Under the pieces are notes generated by a model, which saw only the letters and a program-made list of their open reading frames with translations, was not told the DNA's origin and did not search any database. From positions 1-33,534 of the forward strand of contig JAQWDY010000007.1 in NCBI GenBank assembly GCA_028705215.1: DNA of 33,534 bases. The letters are read 5' to 3'. Source of the stretch: Patescibacteria group bacterium (lineage in GTDB: Bacteria; Patescibacteriota; Patescibacteriia; Patescibacteriales; UBA12465). Of the stretch, positions 22,930 to 32,129 are shown piece after piece (within the stretch, counting starts at the first letter, position 1; each line of letters begins with the position of its first letter). The translations under genes and the position numbers were made by a program.

Positions 22930-24370
22930 ACGTTTAAGATATCTACTTTTAGTTTTAATTGGACTAAGCCTATATTTAGTGACTGTATTTTTTGATTTTT
23001 CCTATTTTGATGATCAAGATTTAATTCTGACTAATTACCCGATAATTAGTAATTTTCAAAATGTTGGACAACTTTTTTCTGATGATGTTTTTTTATCAGA
23101 GTCTAATTTTTATTATCGCCCTATTTTAAATTTATCTTTTATGATAGAGGCGCAGATATCAAAAACAGCCCCTTGGTTTTATCATCTGGCCAACGTTATT
23201 TATCATCTATTAGCAGTATTGTTGCTTTTTAGTTTACTTCTAAATTTGAAAGTGAGAGAAAAAAAAGCTTGGTATTTATCTTTATTATTCCTAATACATC
23301 CCGCCCTGGTGTCAGCGGTTGCCTGGATTCCGGGTCGGAATGATTCTTTACTGGCGGTATTTATATTATCAAGTTTTCTTTTTTTTATTAAATTTATAGA
23401 AAGGGGAGGGTATAAAGATTATCTTTGGTGTTTGTTATTTTTTATTTTTGCCCTGTTAACCAAAGAGGCCGCTGTTTTTTTACCGCTGTTGTTTATTTTT
23501 TATTATCTTTTTTTAACAAAAGATAGGATAGATAAAGAAAAAATCTGGACACTTGTTTTAGGGACAACTCTTAGTATATTTTTATGGTTTTTATTTCGCA
23601 GCTTAGTAGTTACTGAATCATTGGGAGACATAAAACAAATAGTGCTGACAGTTATAAATTATTTACCAGTCTTAATGGTTGCTTTAGGTAAATTTTTTCT
23701 CCCTTTTAATTTAGGGATAATGCCGCAACTTCATGAATCTAATTTAATTTGGGGAGGCGTTAGTTTTTTGTTTTTATTATTCTTATTAATAAGGAAAAAG
23801 ATAAAAAAAGAATATTTTATTTTTAGCCTGCTTTGGTTTACTCTTTTTTTATTACCTGGCTTATTAAATCCAGATCCGAAAATATCTTATCAAATACTAT
23901 TATTAGAGCATAGACTTTACTTGCCTTTTGTGGGTTTAATAATTCTATTATCTCAAACAGAATTAATCAATAAAAGAAGGGGCAAGATAAGCTTGATTAT
24001 AAAAAGTACTATTCTAATATTTTTTTTCACCGTAACGCTTTGGCGTTTGCCTCATTTTAAAAATCCCCTTTCTTTTTGGCAGTATGCGGTTACAACATCA
24101 CCTAATTCAGCTTTAGCGACTCGTAATTTAGGAGTAATGTATTATTTAAGTGGCGACAATGAAGCGGCAATGAAAAATTACAAAAGATCTATAGAAATAA
24201 ATAAAGATGAGCCTATGGTTTATAATAATTTGGGTCTTATTTATCTAGAAAACGGAGATTTAGAGAGCGCGGAAGAATATTTTTTAAAAGAATTAAAGAT
24301 AAATCCAGGTTATGATAAGGCTGTTTTAAACCTTGAGCTGTTGCAAGATTTGAAAAACCAGTTAAGATAA
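22922..24370 (+). CDS. TMTC-like multi-spanning glycosyltransferase (GT-C fold) with C-terminal TPRs
   Basis: From the ATG at 22922 the protein has 482 residues. It shows the order of signatures seen in TMTC-type proteins, which in animals transfer mannose from dolichyl-phosphate-mannose to proteins. There is an acidic FDDQD loop at 29-33, YYRPILNLSF at about 64-73, and a HLANVIYH helix. HPALVSAVAWIPGRNDSLL follows at 126-144, with EHRLYLPFVGL at about 329-339. About nine or ten membrane helices are visible, followed by two TPRs (about 397-430 and 431-464). An earlier in-frame ATG at 22865 would lie deep in the upstream gene; the chosen start overlaps it by eight bases. Transfer activity is inferred from family resemblance. 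Confidence 0.78.
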   Translation: MNKRLRYLLLVLIGLSLYLVTVFFDFSYFDDQDLILTNYPIISNFQNVGQLFSDDVFLSESNFYYRPILNLSFMIEAQISKTAPWFYHLANVIYHLLAVLLLFSLLLNLKVREKKAWYLSLLFLIHPALVSAVAWIPGRNDSLLAVFILSSFLFFIKFIERGGYKDYLWCLLFFIFALLTKEAAVFLPLLFIFYYLFLTKDRIDKEKIWTLVLGTTLSIFLWFLFRSLVVTESLGDIKQIVLTVINYLPVLMVALGKFFLPFNLGIMPQLHESNLIWGGVSFLFLLFLLIRKKIKKEYFIFSLLWFTLFLLPGLLNPDPKISYQILLLEHRLYLPFVGLIILLSQTELINKRRGKISLIIKSTILIFFFTVTLWRLPHFKNPLSFWQYAVTTSPNSALATRNLGVMYYLSGDNEAAMKNYKRSIEINKDEPMVYNNLGLIYLENGDLESAEEYFLKELKINPGYDKAVLNLELLQDLKNQLR

Positions 24371-24376
24371 ATACAT

Positions 24377-26005
24377 ATGCTAAAACAAATTTTTTCTAAA
24401 TCAATTGATAATATAACTCTAGCCGCCGCTCTTGTGGCGACTTCTTCCTTGCTTTCCCGCGTTTTAGGAGTCTTGCGTGATCGTATTTTAGCTGGTGCTT
24501 TTGGGGCTGGGGTAGCTTTAGATAATTATTATGCAGCTTTTCGTATTCCAGACTTAATTTTCAATTTAGTAGTATTAGGAGCGCTGTCAGCCGGTTTTAT
24601 CCCTGTTTTTACTAATCTTATAAAAAAAAGAAAAGAGCAAAAGGGGAAAAATAATGAGGCCTGGCGTTTAGTTAACAATCTTTTAAATTCCTTGCTCATA
24701 CTTTTAACCTTACTTTCTGTAGCGGGAATTATTTTTTCTGATAACTTAACAAGATTAATTACCCCTGGTTTTGAGCTAGAGCAACAACAAGAGGTAGCAG
24801 CTTTAACGCGGATAATGTTTTTATCACCGATATTTTTAGGACTTTCAGGAATAATGGGCGGAGTTTTGCAATCTTTTAAGAGGTTTTTAGTATACTCATT
24901 GACGCCAATTTTTTATAATTTAGGAATTATTATTGGCGCCTTATATTTTGTAAATATTTGGGGTCTTGCTGGCTTAGCTTGGGGCGTTGTTTTAGGTTCT
25001 TTTCTCCACTTTGTAATTCAGCTGCCTACAGTTTATAACTTAGGTTTTCGTTATCGTGCCATTATATCATGGCGTGATAAAAGTATTAGAAAAATTGCAG
25101 TCATGATGGTTCCACGAACTATGAGTCTGGCTATTTCTCAAATAAATTTGGTTGTTATTACTGTAATTGCTTCAAGTTTAGAATCGGGATCTTTAACTGC
25201 CTTTAATTTTGCTAACAACCTACAAGCTTTTCCGGTTGGAATTTTTGGCATTTCTTTCGCTATAGCCGCATTCCCGGTATTGGCAGAAAATGCTAATAAT
25301 TATCAAAAATTAACTAGCAATTTTTCTAAAACAATGCGGCGTATATTATTTTTTGTCGTGCCAGCAACTGTATTGATAGTGGCTTTGCGTGCTCAAATTG
25401 TTAGAGTAGTACTAGGAACGGGAAATTTTGATTGGCGCTCTACTTTCATGACTATGGATGCATTAGGTTTTTTTGCTTTGTCTTTATTTGCGCAGGCGAC
25501 TATTCCGCTTTTGACAAGGATGTACTATGCCAAACATAATTCAAAAACGCCTTTCTACTTTGGTTTAATTTCCATTGCAGTTAATATAATTCTTTCTGTT
25601 TGTTTTGGTAAATCTATGGGGGTAGCGGGATTAGCCCTTGCTTTTTCGATCGCAAATATTATTAATTTTATCTTGCTTTGGGCCTGGCTTTATGTTAAAG
25701 TAGGGGCTCTAGATTTTTCTCGAATTATCTTATCTTTTTTAAAATTTTCCTTTGCTGCTGTGGGCGCTGGTCTAGCTACTCAAATTTCTAAGTTTTTAGT
25801 TTGGCCCTTAATTGATATGACCACGTTTATTGGTGTTTTTTCCCAATTATTATTTTCTTCTTTAGTCGGACTTTTAGTTTATCTTTTATTCTGCTACCTT
25901 TTAGAGAGCGAAGAACTTGTGCATTTTATCACAATTTTGAAAAAAAGATGGCCTTTTAAGAAGATTAAAGTTGGAGATCAAGGTGAAGCTCGAGGTATAA
26001 GTTAA
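24377..26005 (+). CDS. murJ: Lipid II flippase MurJ (MviN family)
   Basis: MurJ moves the peptidoglycan precursor lipid II across the membrane. The 542-residue polytopic protein begins with the family signature LLSRVLGVLRDRILAGAFG and LDNYYAAFRIPDLIFN, then ALSAGFIPVFTNL. Arg28, Arg34 and Asp49 correspond to charged residues in the central cavity of E. coli MurJ. The later Arg pair of E. coli is replaced by FN. About 13-14 membrane helices can be seen, with a basic tail (KKRWPFKKIK). It follows the TMTC-like gene by six bases and precedes lepA by five, in one operon. Together with the MurE-like ligase it indicates that the cell makes a peptidoglycan wall. Confidence 0.93.
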   Translation: MLKQIFSKSIDNITLAAALVATSSLLSRVLGVLRDRILAGAFGAGVALDNYYAAFRIPDLIFNLVVLGALSAGFIPVFTNLIKKRKEQKGKNNEAWRLVNNLLNSLLILLTLLSVAGIIFSDNLTRLITPGFELEQQQEVAALTRIMFLSPIFLGLSGIMGGVLQSFKRFLVYSLTPIFYNLGIIIGALYFVNIWGLAGLAWGVVLGSFLHFVIQLPTVYNLGFRYRAIISWRDKSIRKIAVMMVPRTMSLAISQINLVVITVIASSLESGSLTAFNFANNLQAFPVGIFGISFAIAAFPVLAENANNYQKLTSNFSKTMRRILFFVVPATVLIVALRAQIVRVVLGTGNFDWRSTFMTMDALGFFALSLFAQATIPLLTRMYYAKHNSKTPFYFGLISIAVNIILSVCFGKSMGVAGLALAFSIANIINFILLWAWLYVKVGALDFSRIILSFLKFSFAAVGAGLATQISKFLVWPLIDMTTFIGVFSQLLFSSLVGLLVYLLFCYLLESEELVHFITILKKRWPFKKIKVGDQGEARGIS

Positions 26006-26010
26006 AAAAT

Positions 26011-27831
26011 ATGTTTGAAATAAATAAAATTAGAAATTTCTCAATTATTGCACACATTGATCACGGTAAATCAACTTTAGCTGATAGAATGTTAGAATTT
26101 ACCAATACCGTTGAGAAAAGAAAGATGAAAAATCAAATACTAGATGGTATGGATATTGAGCGGGAACGCGGCATCACAATTAAATTAACACCGGTAAGTA
26201 TGGAATATCAAGGTTACTATCTTAATTTAATTGACACCCCTGGGCACGTTGATTTTTCCTATGAGGTTTCTCGATCTTTAGCGGCGGTTGAGACCGCCTT
26301 ATTATTAGTTGATGCCACTCAAGGAATACAAGCACAAACGTTAGCTAATCTTTATTTAGCCATGGAGCAGGATTTAAATGTGATTCCGGTGGTTAATAAA
26401 ATTGATTTACCAGCGGCTGATATTCCTAAGGTAAAGGGAGAAATCATGCGTCTTTTAGGTTGTCGGGAAGATGAAATTTTTACTGCTTCGGGAAAGACCG
26501 GAGAAGGCGTGCCAGAGATTTTAGAGGCTATTATTAAGCAGGGGGAAGCCCCTACCGAGCCGACAATAAATTTAGAATCCGATTTTTCCCGGTCTTTAAT
26601 TTTTGATTCCAAATATGATATTTATCGAGGTGTAGTTGCTTATATACGAGTGGTAAATGGAGTTTTGAAAAAGGGTGATAAAATTAAATTGGCCTCAGCT
26701 CATGAAGAAAGCGAGGTTATTGATTGTGGTGTTTTTAATCCTGGTTATTTTTCAACAGATAAATTAATGCCCGGACAGATTGGCTATGTGGTAACTGGAT
26801 TTAAAGAGGTGGCTGAATGTCGTGTGGGGGATACTGTTTTGTCAGGCAAGGCGATTAAGACTGAGAAAGTGGAAGCTTTGCCGGGTTACAAGGAGGTAAA
26901 GCCCATGGTTTTTGCTGGCATATTTCCTCGTGAAGGAAATGATTTTAAGGAGTTGCGTGAAGCCATGGATAAACTTAAGTTAAATGATGCTGCCCTTGTT
27001 TATGAGCCAGAAAGATCTGATGCGCTAGGTTTCGGTTTTCGTTGTGGTTTTTTAGGTCTATTGCATTTGGAAGTTTTTCAAGAAAGACTGCGTCGTGAAT
27101 ACAATCTTGATTTAATTGTTACCATTCCTAGTGTTGCTTATAAAGTTTATAAAACTGGAGGTGAGGAAATAATAATAAGGACGCCTCAGAAGTTACCAGA
27201 ACAAAATCGAATTGAAAAGATAGAAGAGCCTTGGGTGGCGCTTGATATTATTAGTCCCAAAAATTATTTAGGAAATATTATGAACCTCGCTCAAGAAAAA
27301 CGAGGAATTTATAAAAATACTGAATATATTTCTGGCGAACAAGTAGATGGTCGAGCAATTTTACATTATGAAATGCCCTTATCCTCAATTTTAACTGATT
27401 TTTATGATAAGGTGAAAAGTGTTTCTTCTGGTTTTGCGTCAATAAATTATGAGTATTTAGATTATCGTCGAGCGGATGTTGTAAAAATGGATATTTTAGT
27501 AGCAGAAGAGCCTATCGAAGCACTAGCTACTATTATTTATAGCGATGATGCTTATCGACAGGGACGAGAGGTGGTAGATATTTTAAAGGACAACTTGCCC
27601 CGACAAATGTTTGCAATCAAAATTCAGGCCGCTGTCGGTGGTAAAATTATAGCTGCTGAAAAATTATCAGCTTTGCGCAAAGATGTGACCGCTAAATTGT
27701 ATGGTGGTGATGTTACGCGAAAAAGGAAATTATTAGAAAAACAAAAGAAGGGAAAGAAAAAGATGATGGCGGCTGGCAAGGGTAGCGTTGATATTCCAGC
27801 TAATATATTTGTTAAAATTTTAAAGAGATAA
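26011..27831 (+). CDS. lepA: Elongation factor 4 (LepA)
   Basis: LepA is a ribosome-associated GTPase related to EF-G. The 606-residue protein has all G motifs: AHIDHGKST (14-22), RGITI (53-57), DTPGH (75-79), NKID (129-132) and SGKTG. The LepA-specific C-terminal domain is visible in YSDDAYRQGREVVDILKDNLPRQM-type sequence, and the end (VDIPANIFVKILK) is typical, as is the basic KKGKKKMMAAGKGS loop. The length is normal. It starts five bases after murJ and is followed two bases later by a tiny membrane protein gene. Confidence 0.97.
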   Translation: MFEINKIRNFSIIAHIDHGKSTLADRMLEFTNTVEKRKMKNQILDGMDIERERGITIKLTPVSMEYQGYYLNLIDTPGHVDFSYEVSRSLAAVETALLLVDATQGIQAQTLANLYLAMEQDLNVIPVVNKIDLPAADIPKVKGEIMRLLGCREDEIFTASGKTGEGVPEILEAIIKQGEAPTEPTINLESDFSRSLIFDSKYDIYRGVVAYIRVVNGVLKKGDKIKLASAHEESEVIDCGVFNPGYFSTDKLMPGQIGYVVTGFKEVAECRVGDTVLSGKAIKTEKVEALPGYKEVKPMVFAGIFPREGNDFKELREAMDKLKLNDAALVYEPERSDALGFGFRCGFLGLLHLEVFQERLRREYNLDLIVTIPSVAYKVYKTGGEEIIIRTPQKLPEQNRIEKIEEPWVALDIISPKNYLGNIMNLAQEKRGIYKNTEYISGEQVDGRAILHYEMPLSSILTDFYDKVKSVSSGFASINYEYLDYRRADVVKMDILVAEEPIEALATIIYSDDAYRQGREVVDILKDNLPRQMFAIKIQAAVGGKIIAAEKLSALRKDVTAKLYGGDVTRKRKLLEKQKKGKKKMMAAGKGSVDIPANIFVKILKR

Positions 27832-27833
27832 AT

Positions 27834-27929
27834 ATGAAAAAAAAGAAAATGGTTAGACTTTTTTGGTTAGTGGTTTCAATAGTTGTTGGCGTTTCAATGA
27901 TTTTTTTACCAATCTTTCTCGCCTTTTAA
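27834..27929 (+). CDS. 31-residue single-helix membrane protein between lepA and recJ
   Basis: An ATG two bases after the lepA stop opens a frame of 31 codons ending in TAA at 27927-27929. The product has a basic start (MKKKKMVR) and a single hydrophobic helix (LFWLVVSIVVGVSMIFLPIF). It fills almost the whole gap between lepA and recJ. Its start has T at -1 like the other genes, and the sequence has the positive-inside topology of a real membrane peptide. No function is recognised. A chance frame of this size is possible in AT-rich DNA, but position and composition favour a gene. Confidence 0.6.
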   Translation: MKKKKMVRLFWLVVSIVVGVSMIFLPIFLAF

Positions 27930-27941
27930 AATTATAATTAT

Positions 27942-29735
27942 ATGAAAGAGTGGCGCTTGTTACCCGAGCTTAAACCAAGTGAAGAATTAATAAAATTAAA
28001 TCTTAATCCTTTATTGTTGCAGCTTATGCTTCATCGTGGTTTTACTACGCCCAGCGCAATTAATAATTTTTTAAATTTTAAGCTTGATGAAGGTAAAATT
28101 TTAGCAATGTCTCAAGAGGATGAAAATGGATTTTATGACCCTTTTATTTTCAAGGACATGGAAAGAGCGGTTGAGCTAATAATTTCTCACATTAAGAAGG
28201 GTGATTTAATTATTGTCTATGGTGATTATGATGCCGACGGAGTTACTTCTTCGGTTATATTATATGAGACTTTGCGATTATTACAGGCCAAAGCCGAGGT
28301 TTATTTACCGGATAGAGTGAGCGAAGGCTATGGTTTAAACAAGATGGCGATTAATAAAATTAGGCAAGGTGGAGCAAAATTAGTAATTACTGTGGACACT
28401 GGAATCAGAAACAAGGAAGAGGTGACTTATGCGCAAGGCCTGGGTCTTAATGTTATAATTACTGATCACCATGTTTTACCAGAGGAATTAAATCAGTTAC
28501 CAGATTGCCCTATTATTAATCCAGCCGATACGCGCAATAATTATCCTTGTCCTTTTCTAGCAGGTGTTGGCGTATCTTATAAGTTAATTAGCGCTCTTTT
28601 AATAAAGTCAAAACTTTCTCCTAAGCAAAAACAACAATTAGCTGACAAGGCACTTGATTTAGTTGCCTTAGGGACCGTTGCTGATATGGTAAGCCTTAAA
28701 GATGAGAATAGATTATTAGTAAAAAGAGGGCTAGAAATAATAAATCGTAATCAAAGATTAGGTTTAAATCAATTATTATTTTCAGCTGGCATTAACACTA
28801 CAAAACCAATAGAAGCGTGGAATATTGGTTGGCAAATTGCACCACGATTGAATGCGGCTAGCCGTTTAAGTCATGCCAATACCGCCTTTTCTTTATTAAC
28901 AACAGATGACAGGGCGGAAGCGAAAGAGTTAGCAGAGGAGCTTAATCAGCGCAACAGTAGTCGCCAAGAGATTACAAAGGAGATAATGTTGCAGGTAGAA
29001 GAAAAAATTGATAAAAATAATGTTCCGGAAATAATTATTGGTGTTTGTGACGATAATCAGGCTTGGAATGAAGGGGTTATCGGTTTGGTGGCAGGAAAAA
29101 TTGCAGAAAAATATTATCGACCAACCTTAATTATTACTCGTTTAGTTGAAGCGGTTGAATTTGATAGCAAGGAGAAGAAGTTAATTCCCAAACAGGTTAG
29201 TTTTAAGGGTTCAGGGCGCTCAATTCCTGAATTAAATTTAATTAAAGCAATTGAAAAAAATTCTACTTATTTAAATAAATACGGGGGACACCCAATGGCT
29301 TGCGGTTTTTCTTTAGATTCAGAAGAAAAATTGAGATTATTTAAAGAGGGGATGTTAAAGTTAGCAAAAGAGAAGTTAGCTAAAGTTAATTTGGTTCCCA
29401 AAATTGACATTGAAATTGAGTTGAAAAAAGATGATATAAATTTAGATTTTGCTCAAGATATTGAAAAATTAGCACCTTTTGGTCAAAATAATCATCAACC
29501 TAAGTTTGTTTCCTATAATTTTAAGGTCGAAGATGTCACGTTAATGGGGGAAGATAAGCAACATATAAAATTAAGAGTAAATAGTTTTTGGGCAATATCC
29601 TTTGGTGGAGCAAAAAAATATGAAGAAGTTAAAGTGGGCGATAGGATAGACATTGTGTATTATCTTGAAATAAATAAATTTAATGGACGCGAAGAAGTGC
29701 AATTAAAAATTATTGATTTAAAATTAAGCAAATAG
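27942..29735 (+). CDS. recJ: Single-stranded-DNA exonuclease RecJ
   Basis: RecJ degrades single-stranded DNA 5' to 3' in recombination and repair. The 597-residue protein has the DHH phosphoesterase motifs in order: YGDYDADGVTS (93-103), TVDTGIRN (150-157), ITDHHV (173-178), and NPADTRNNYPCPFLAGVGVSYK. The DHHA1 domain shows GSGRSIPELNL and KYGGHPMACGF, and an OB-like C-terminal domain follows. Length is normal for the family. It starts 12 bases after the 31-residue gene and is followed by the RNase HI-type gene after two bases. A TATAAT at 27933-27938 is too close to the ATG to be its promoter. Confidence 0.95.
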   Translation: MKEWRLLPELKPSEELIKLNLNPLLLQLMLHRGFTTPSAINNFLNFKLDEGKILAMSQEDENGFYDPFIFKDMERAVELIISHIKKGDLIIVYGDYDADGVTSSVILYETLRLLQAKAEVYLPDRVSEGYGLNKMAINKIRQGGAKLVITVDTGIRNKEEVTYAQGLGLNVIITDHHVLPEELNQLPDCPIINPADTRNNYPCPFLAGVGVSYKLISALLIKSKLSPKQKQQLADKALDLVALGTVADMVSLKDENRLLVKRGLEIINRNQRLGLNQLLFSAGINTTKPIEAWNIGWQIAPRLNAASRLSHANTAFSLLTTDDRAEAKELAEELNQRNSSRQEITKEIMLQVEEKIDKNNVPEIIIGVCDDNQAWNEGVIGLVAGKIAEKYYRPTLIITRLVEAVEFDSKEKKLIPKQVSFKGSGRSIPELNLIKAIEKNSTYLNKYGGHPMACGFSLDSEEKLRLFKEGMLKLAKEKLAKVNLVPKIDIEIELKKDDINLDFAQDIEKLAPFGQNNHQPKFVSYNFKVEDVTLMGEDKQHIKLRVNSFWAISFGGAKKYEEVKVGDRIDIVYYLEINKFNGREEVQLKIIDLKLSK

Positions 29736-29737
29736 AT

Positions 29738-30148
29738 ATGATAAATGAAAGTGCTAAAATTTTTAGTGATGGTGGAGCGCGCGGCAATCCAGGTCCAGCT
29801 GGTATTGGCGCGATTATCTATGACGTCAAGGGGAAGGTGTTAGCTGAAATTGCTGAATATTTAGGCAAGACAACTAATAATCAAGCAGAGTATAGAGCTT
29901 TAATTGCTGCTTTAAATAAGGCAAAAAACTTAAAATTAAAAGTTGTAGATTGTTATTTAGATAGTGAACTGGTAGTAAAGCAGTTAAATAGACAATATAA
30001 AGTAAAAAATAAGGAGCTCTCACCATTATTTCTAGAAGTATATAATATTAGTCTTTCGTTTAAAAAAATTACTTTCAATCATATTAAAAGAGAGCAAAAT
30101 AAAGAGGCTGATAGATTAGCTAATGAGGCAATGGATAGAGGAAAATAA
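29738..30148 (+). CDS. rnhA: RNase HI-type protein (RnhA-like)
   Basis: RNase HI removes RNA from RNA-DNA hybrids. The 136-residue protein carries the four acidic catalytic positions: Asp11 in FSDGGARGNPGP, Glu51 in TTNNQAEYRAL, Asp75 in YLDSELVVKQL and Asp125 in NKEADRLANEA. The short form without the basic hybrid-binding handle of E. coli RnhA resembles archaeal and Gram-positive 'reverse-transcriptase-like' RNase HI proteins. It is the last gene of the plus-strand operon, two bases after recJ and directly before a terminator. Confidence 0.9.
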   Translation: MINESAKIFSDGGARGNPGPAGIGAIIYDVKGKVLAEIAEYLGKTTNNQAEYRALIAALNKAKNLKLKVVDCYLDSELVVKQLNRQYKVKNKELSPLFLEVYNISLSFKKITFNHIKREQNKEADRLANEAMDRGK

Positions 30149-30154
30149 TAAAAT

Positions 30155-30188
30155 AAAAAACTATTCTTAAGTACAGAATAGTTTTTTT
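30155..30188. terminator. Bidirectional hairpin terminator between convergent operons
   Basis: AAAAAACTATTCT (30155-30167) pairs with AGAATAG followed by seven T (30175-30188), with loop TAAGTAC. The stem core is seven pairs, extended by six A-T pairs. The A-run and T-run let it work on both strands. It lies between the ends of the RNase HI gene (plus) and porB (minus). Confidence 0.88.
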
Positions 30189-30199
30189 ATTTGGTTATT

Positions 30200-31072
30200 T
30201 TAAATTTTATATTTAGAAATGTTGTGTGTGGCAATTTGGGAGATCGCTTTTATATCATCTGGTTTTAAATGTTTAAATCTCCCCTGTTTTTTTAAGTAGC
30301 TTTCTACTGGCTCAGCTTTGAAATTATCTGTTATGCTAGAGTGAGTTAACTGTCCATTTGTATATTCAAGAAGAGGATAAAGAGCGGTTTTAACTGCCAA
30401 TTTTCCCATTGCGGCCGCCTCGCCATAATCTATTTTCCAACCAGGAATACAAGGAGAAAGAATTTGGATATAGGAAGGGCCAGAAATAGTTAGAGCCTTT
30501 TTTACTTTATTGGTAATGTCATCGGGAAAGCCAGAAACTGATTGAGCCACGTATTTAACATTATGAGCTAGGGCAATAGCAAGCATATCTTTTTTATTTT
30601 GAGTAGAGCCAATTGATTGCTTGCCGCTTGGAGTGGTGGTGGTGGCGCTGCCATAAGGGGTAGCGCCAGAGGCTTGTATGCCAGTATTTGAGTATGATTC
30701 AGTGTCATAGCAAATATATAAAATATTTTCCCCTCTTTCCCACATACCACTAATTAAACCCAAGCCAATGTCAAAGGTTCCACCATCTCCAGCTTGAACT
30801 ATAACCTTTGTTTTTTTATCCCCCTTTTTCTTTAAAGAGGCCAAAATGCCGGAAGCAACGGCAGCTGCATTTTCGAATAAGGAATGTATCCAGGGAAGAC
30901 CCCAAGCACTTTCTGGGTAGGCTGTTGTTGTTACCTCCAAGCAGCCAGTTGCATTAGCAATAATAGTATCTTTGCTTAAGCCGCGCATTACTGCTTGAAC
31001 AGCTGATAATTGGCCACAACCAGAACAAGCATTATGCCCTGATGAGAGAAATTGTTTTTTAATATTTTTCAT
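30200..31072 (-). CDS. porB: Pyruvate:ferredoxin oxidoreductase beta subunit (TPP-binding)
   Basis: This subunit binds thiamine pyrophosphate and an iron-sulfur cluster in the enzyme that turns pyruvate and CoA into acetyl-CoA, CO2 and reduced ferredoxin. The 290-residue protein has four cysteines in the expected places: Cys16 and Cys19 in CSGCG, Cys44 in ATGCLE and Cys208 in LSPCIPGW. The TPP motif runs from AGDGGTFDIG (94-103) to YDTESYSNTG (122-131). A GSATTTTPSGK segment is also typical. The other subunits (alpha, gamma, delta) are not in the window. The gene lies 23 bases downstream of two pilin-like genes on the same strand, with no clear promoter of its own. A related 2-oxoacid oxidoreductase is a lesser possibility. 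Confidence 0.9.
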   Translation of the reverse strand: MKNIKKQFLSSGHNACSGCGQLSAVQAVMRGLSKDTIIANATGCLEVTTTAYPESAWGLPWIHSLFENAAAVASGILASLKKKGDKKTKVIVQAGDGGTFDIGLGLISGMWERGENILYICYDTESYSNTGIQASGATPYGSATTTTPSGKQSIGSTQNKKDMLAIALAHNVKYVAQSVSGFPDDITNKVKKALTISGPSYIQILSPCIPGWKIDYGEAAAMGKLAVKTALYPLLEYTNGQLTHSSITDNFKAEPVESYLKKQGRFKHLKPDDIKAISQIATHNISKYKI

Positions 31073-31095
31073 AAATAATTTAATATTTTTTATTT

Positions 31096-32124
31096 TCAGA
31101 GTGAATCATCACTTGACCTTATTTCAATATAGTCAGATGTTTTAATAATAATTGCCGAAGAATCGCATTTTTCCAGAGCGTCTTCAAAATTTTCAAAATT
31201 ATCTACATCTGCTAATTTTATTGATTGTGGCTCTAGAGTGAGAATGGTGCCAACTCCACCGGGTAGATTATCGCGCATACAGTTTAATAGCTGTGCAAGA
31301 TTAGAGCTTACTTCATTTAAGGCTAGGTTTTCTATTTTAACCCCGGGTGCCAGATTCCAGCCGACATAATTAAATTGTTTATTATAATCAATAAAGTCAG
31401 TCGCATAGCCACATCTTGAAATTTTTTCGTCAGTGGAAGTTATGCAAGAATTATCTGGTATATATTTAGGGACGGAATAAACGTATAAAGTTGTTATATC
31501 AAAAATTATATTTTTAAATTTTTCATTAGCATATTTAAGACACAAGGCTTGGCAGTCTTCCTGAGACCCAATTTCAACGCCGCTATAACAGGTAAATTGT
31601 TCAGAAACAGGAAGTTCGAACAAAATTTCATGACGCGTAAAATCACATTCACAGCATCCAACTGTAGTATTTTTGACTGGCTCCTTCATCATGTCTATAG
31701 AAATATCCCTTTTTTTAAGCAGCTCAGGGTTAATGGTATCTAAAATAAAATAAGAAAGTAAAAGAATTACTAATCCGACCAAACTACTTGTTATCATGGT
31801 TTTAGCTTTAGAGATAGTGCTTTTATTGCCAGCTGAAATTAGCCAGATTACACCTCCAGCCATTAGCATTACAGCCGCTAAAATGCCAGCAATCATGAAA
31901 CTATAATTATAAATTCCTTCTATGTATTTTGCCAGAAGATCGCTTTTCATTTTATCTCCCTCTTTTTTACCCACGGGCATTTCTCCTTCTAAACCAGGAA
32001 TTGGTATTTGAAATTTAAAATCAATTTGTGCTTGCAGTGGAGTGGCGGGGAAAACCATAACAAGCAATGAAAACAAAAAGATCAAGATAAAAAGAAGTTG
32101 TGGCTTGAAAATAATTTTTTTCAT
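31096..32124 (-). CDS. TrbC/VirB2-like two-helix protein with one six-cysteine module and degenerate C-terminus
   Basis: The 342-residue protein has a signal peptide (cleavage likely near Ala32 in PLQA), a short linker, and two membrane helices at about 74-97 and 110-129. Their style (SFMIAGILAAVMLMAGGVIW, then a basic loop) matches TrbC/VirB2 pilin-like proteins common in Patescibacteria. After residue 150 comes a cysteine module: Cys157, 158, 160, 179, 191 and 195. The C-terminal part (about 250-342) aligns with the end of the neighbouring paralog. It lacks that protein's SCHYGG segment, and the HIH motif is replaced by YIE. The first 150 residues are nearly identical to the paralog, with identical DNA. 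It starts five bases after the paralog's stop. A surface or secretion role is an inference. Confidence 0.8.
   Translation of the reverse strand: MKKIIFKPQLLFILIFLFSLLVMVFPATPLQAQIDFKFQIPIPGLEGEMPVGKKEGDKMKSDLLAKYIEGIYNYSFMIAGILAAVMLMAGGVIWLISAGNKSTISKAKTMITSSLVGLVILLLSYFILDTINPELLKKRDISIDMMKEPVKNTTVGCCECDFTRHEILFELPVSEQFTCYSGVEIGSQEDCQALCLKYANEKFKNIIFDITTLYVYSVPKYIPDNSCITSTDEKISRCGYATDFIDYNKQFNYVGWNLAPGVKIENLALNEVSSNLAQLLNCMRDNLPGGVGTILTLEPQSIKLADVDNFENFEDALEKCDSSAIIIKTSDYIEIRSSDDSL
31677..32091 (-). repeat. Direct repeat copy 1: shared N-terminal region of the pilin-like genes
   Basis: Compared by eye with 33026-33440 at a constant offset of 1349, the block 31677-32055 (379 bases) is identical, and only two mismatches (32056 and 32058) are seen out to 32091. 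It covers most of the signal peptide and both membrane helices. Identity ends sharply on both sides. Confidence 0.9.
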
Positions 32125-32129
32125 ACTAT

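Noticed and set aside
27933-27938. Perfect TATAAT just before recJ
   Set aside because: It ends four bases before the ATG, so a transcript from it would start inside the gene; no -35 is present. recJ is more likely read from the operon.
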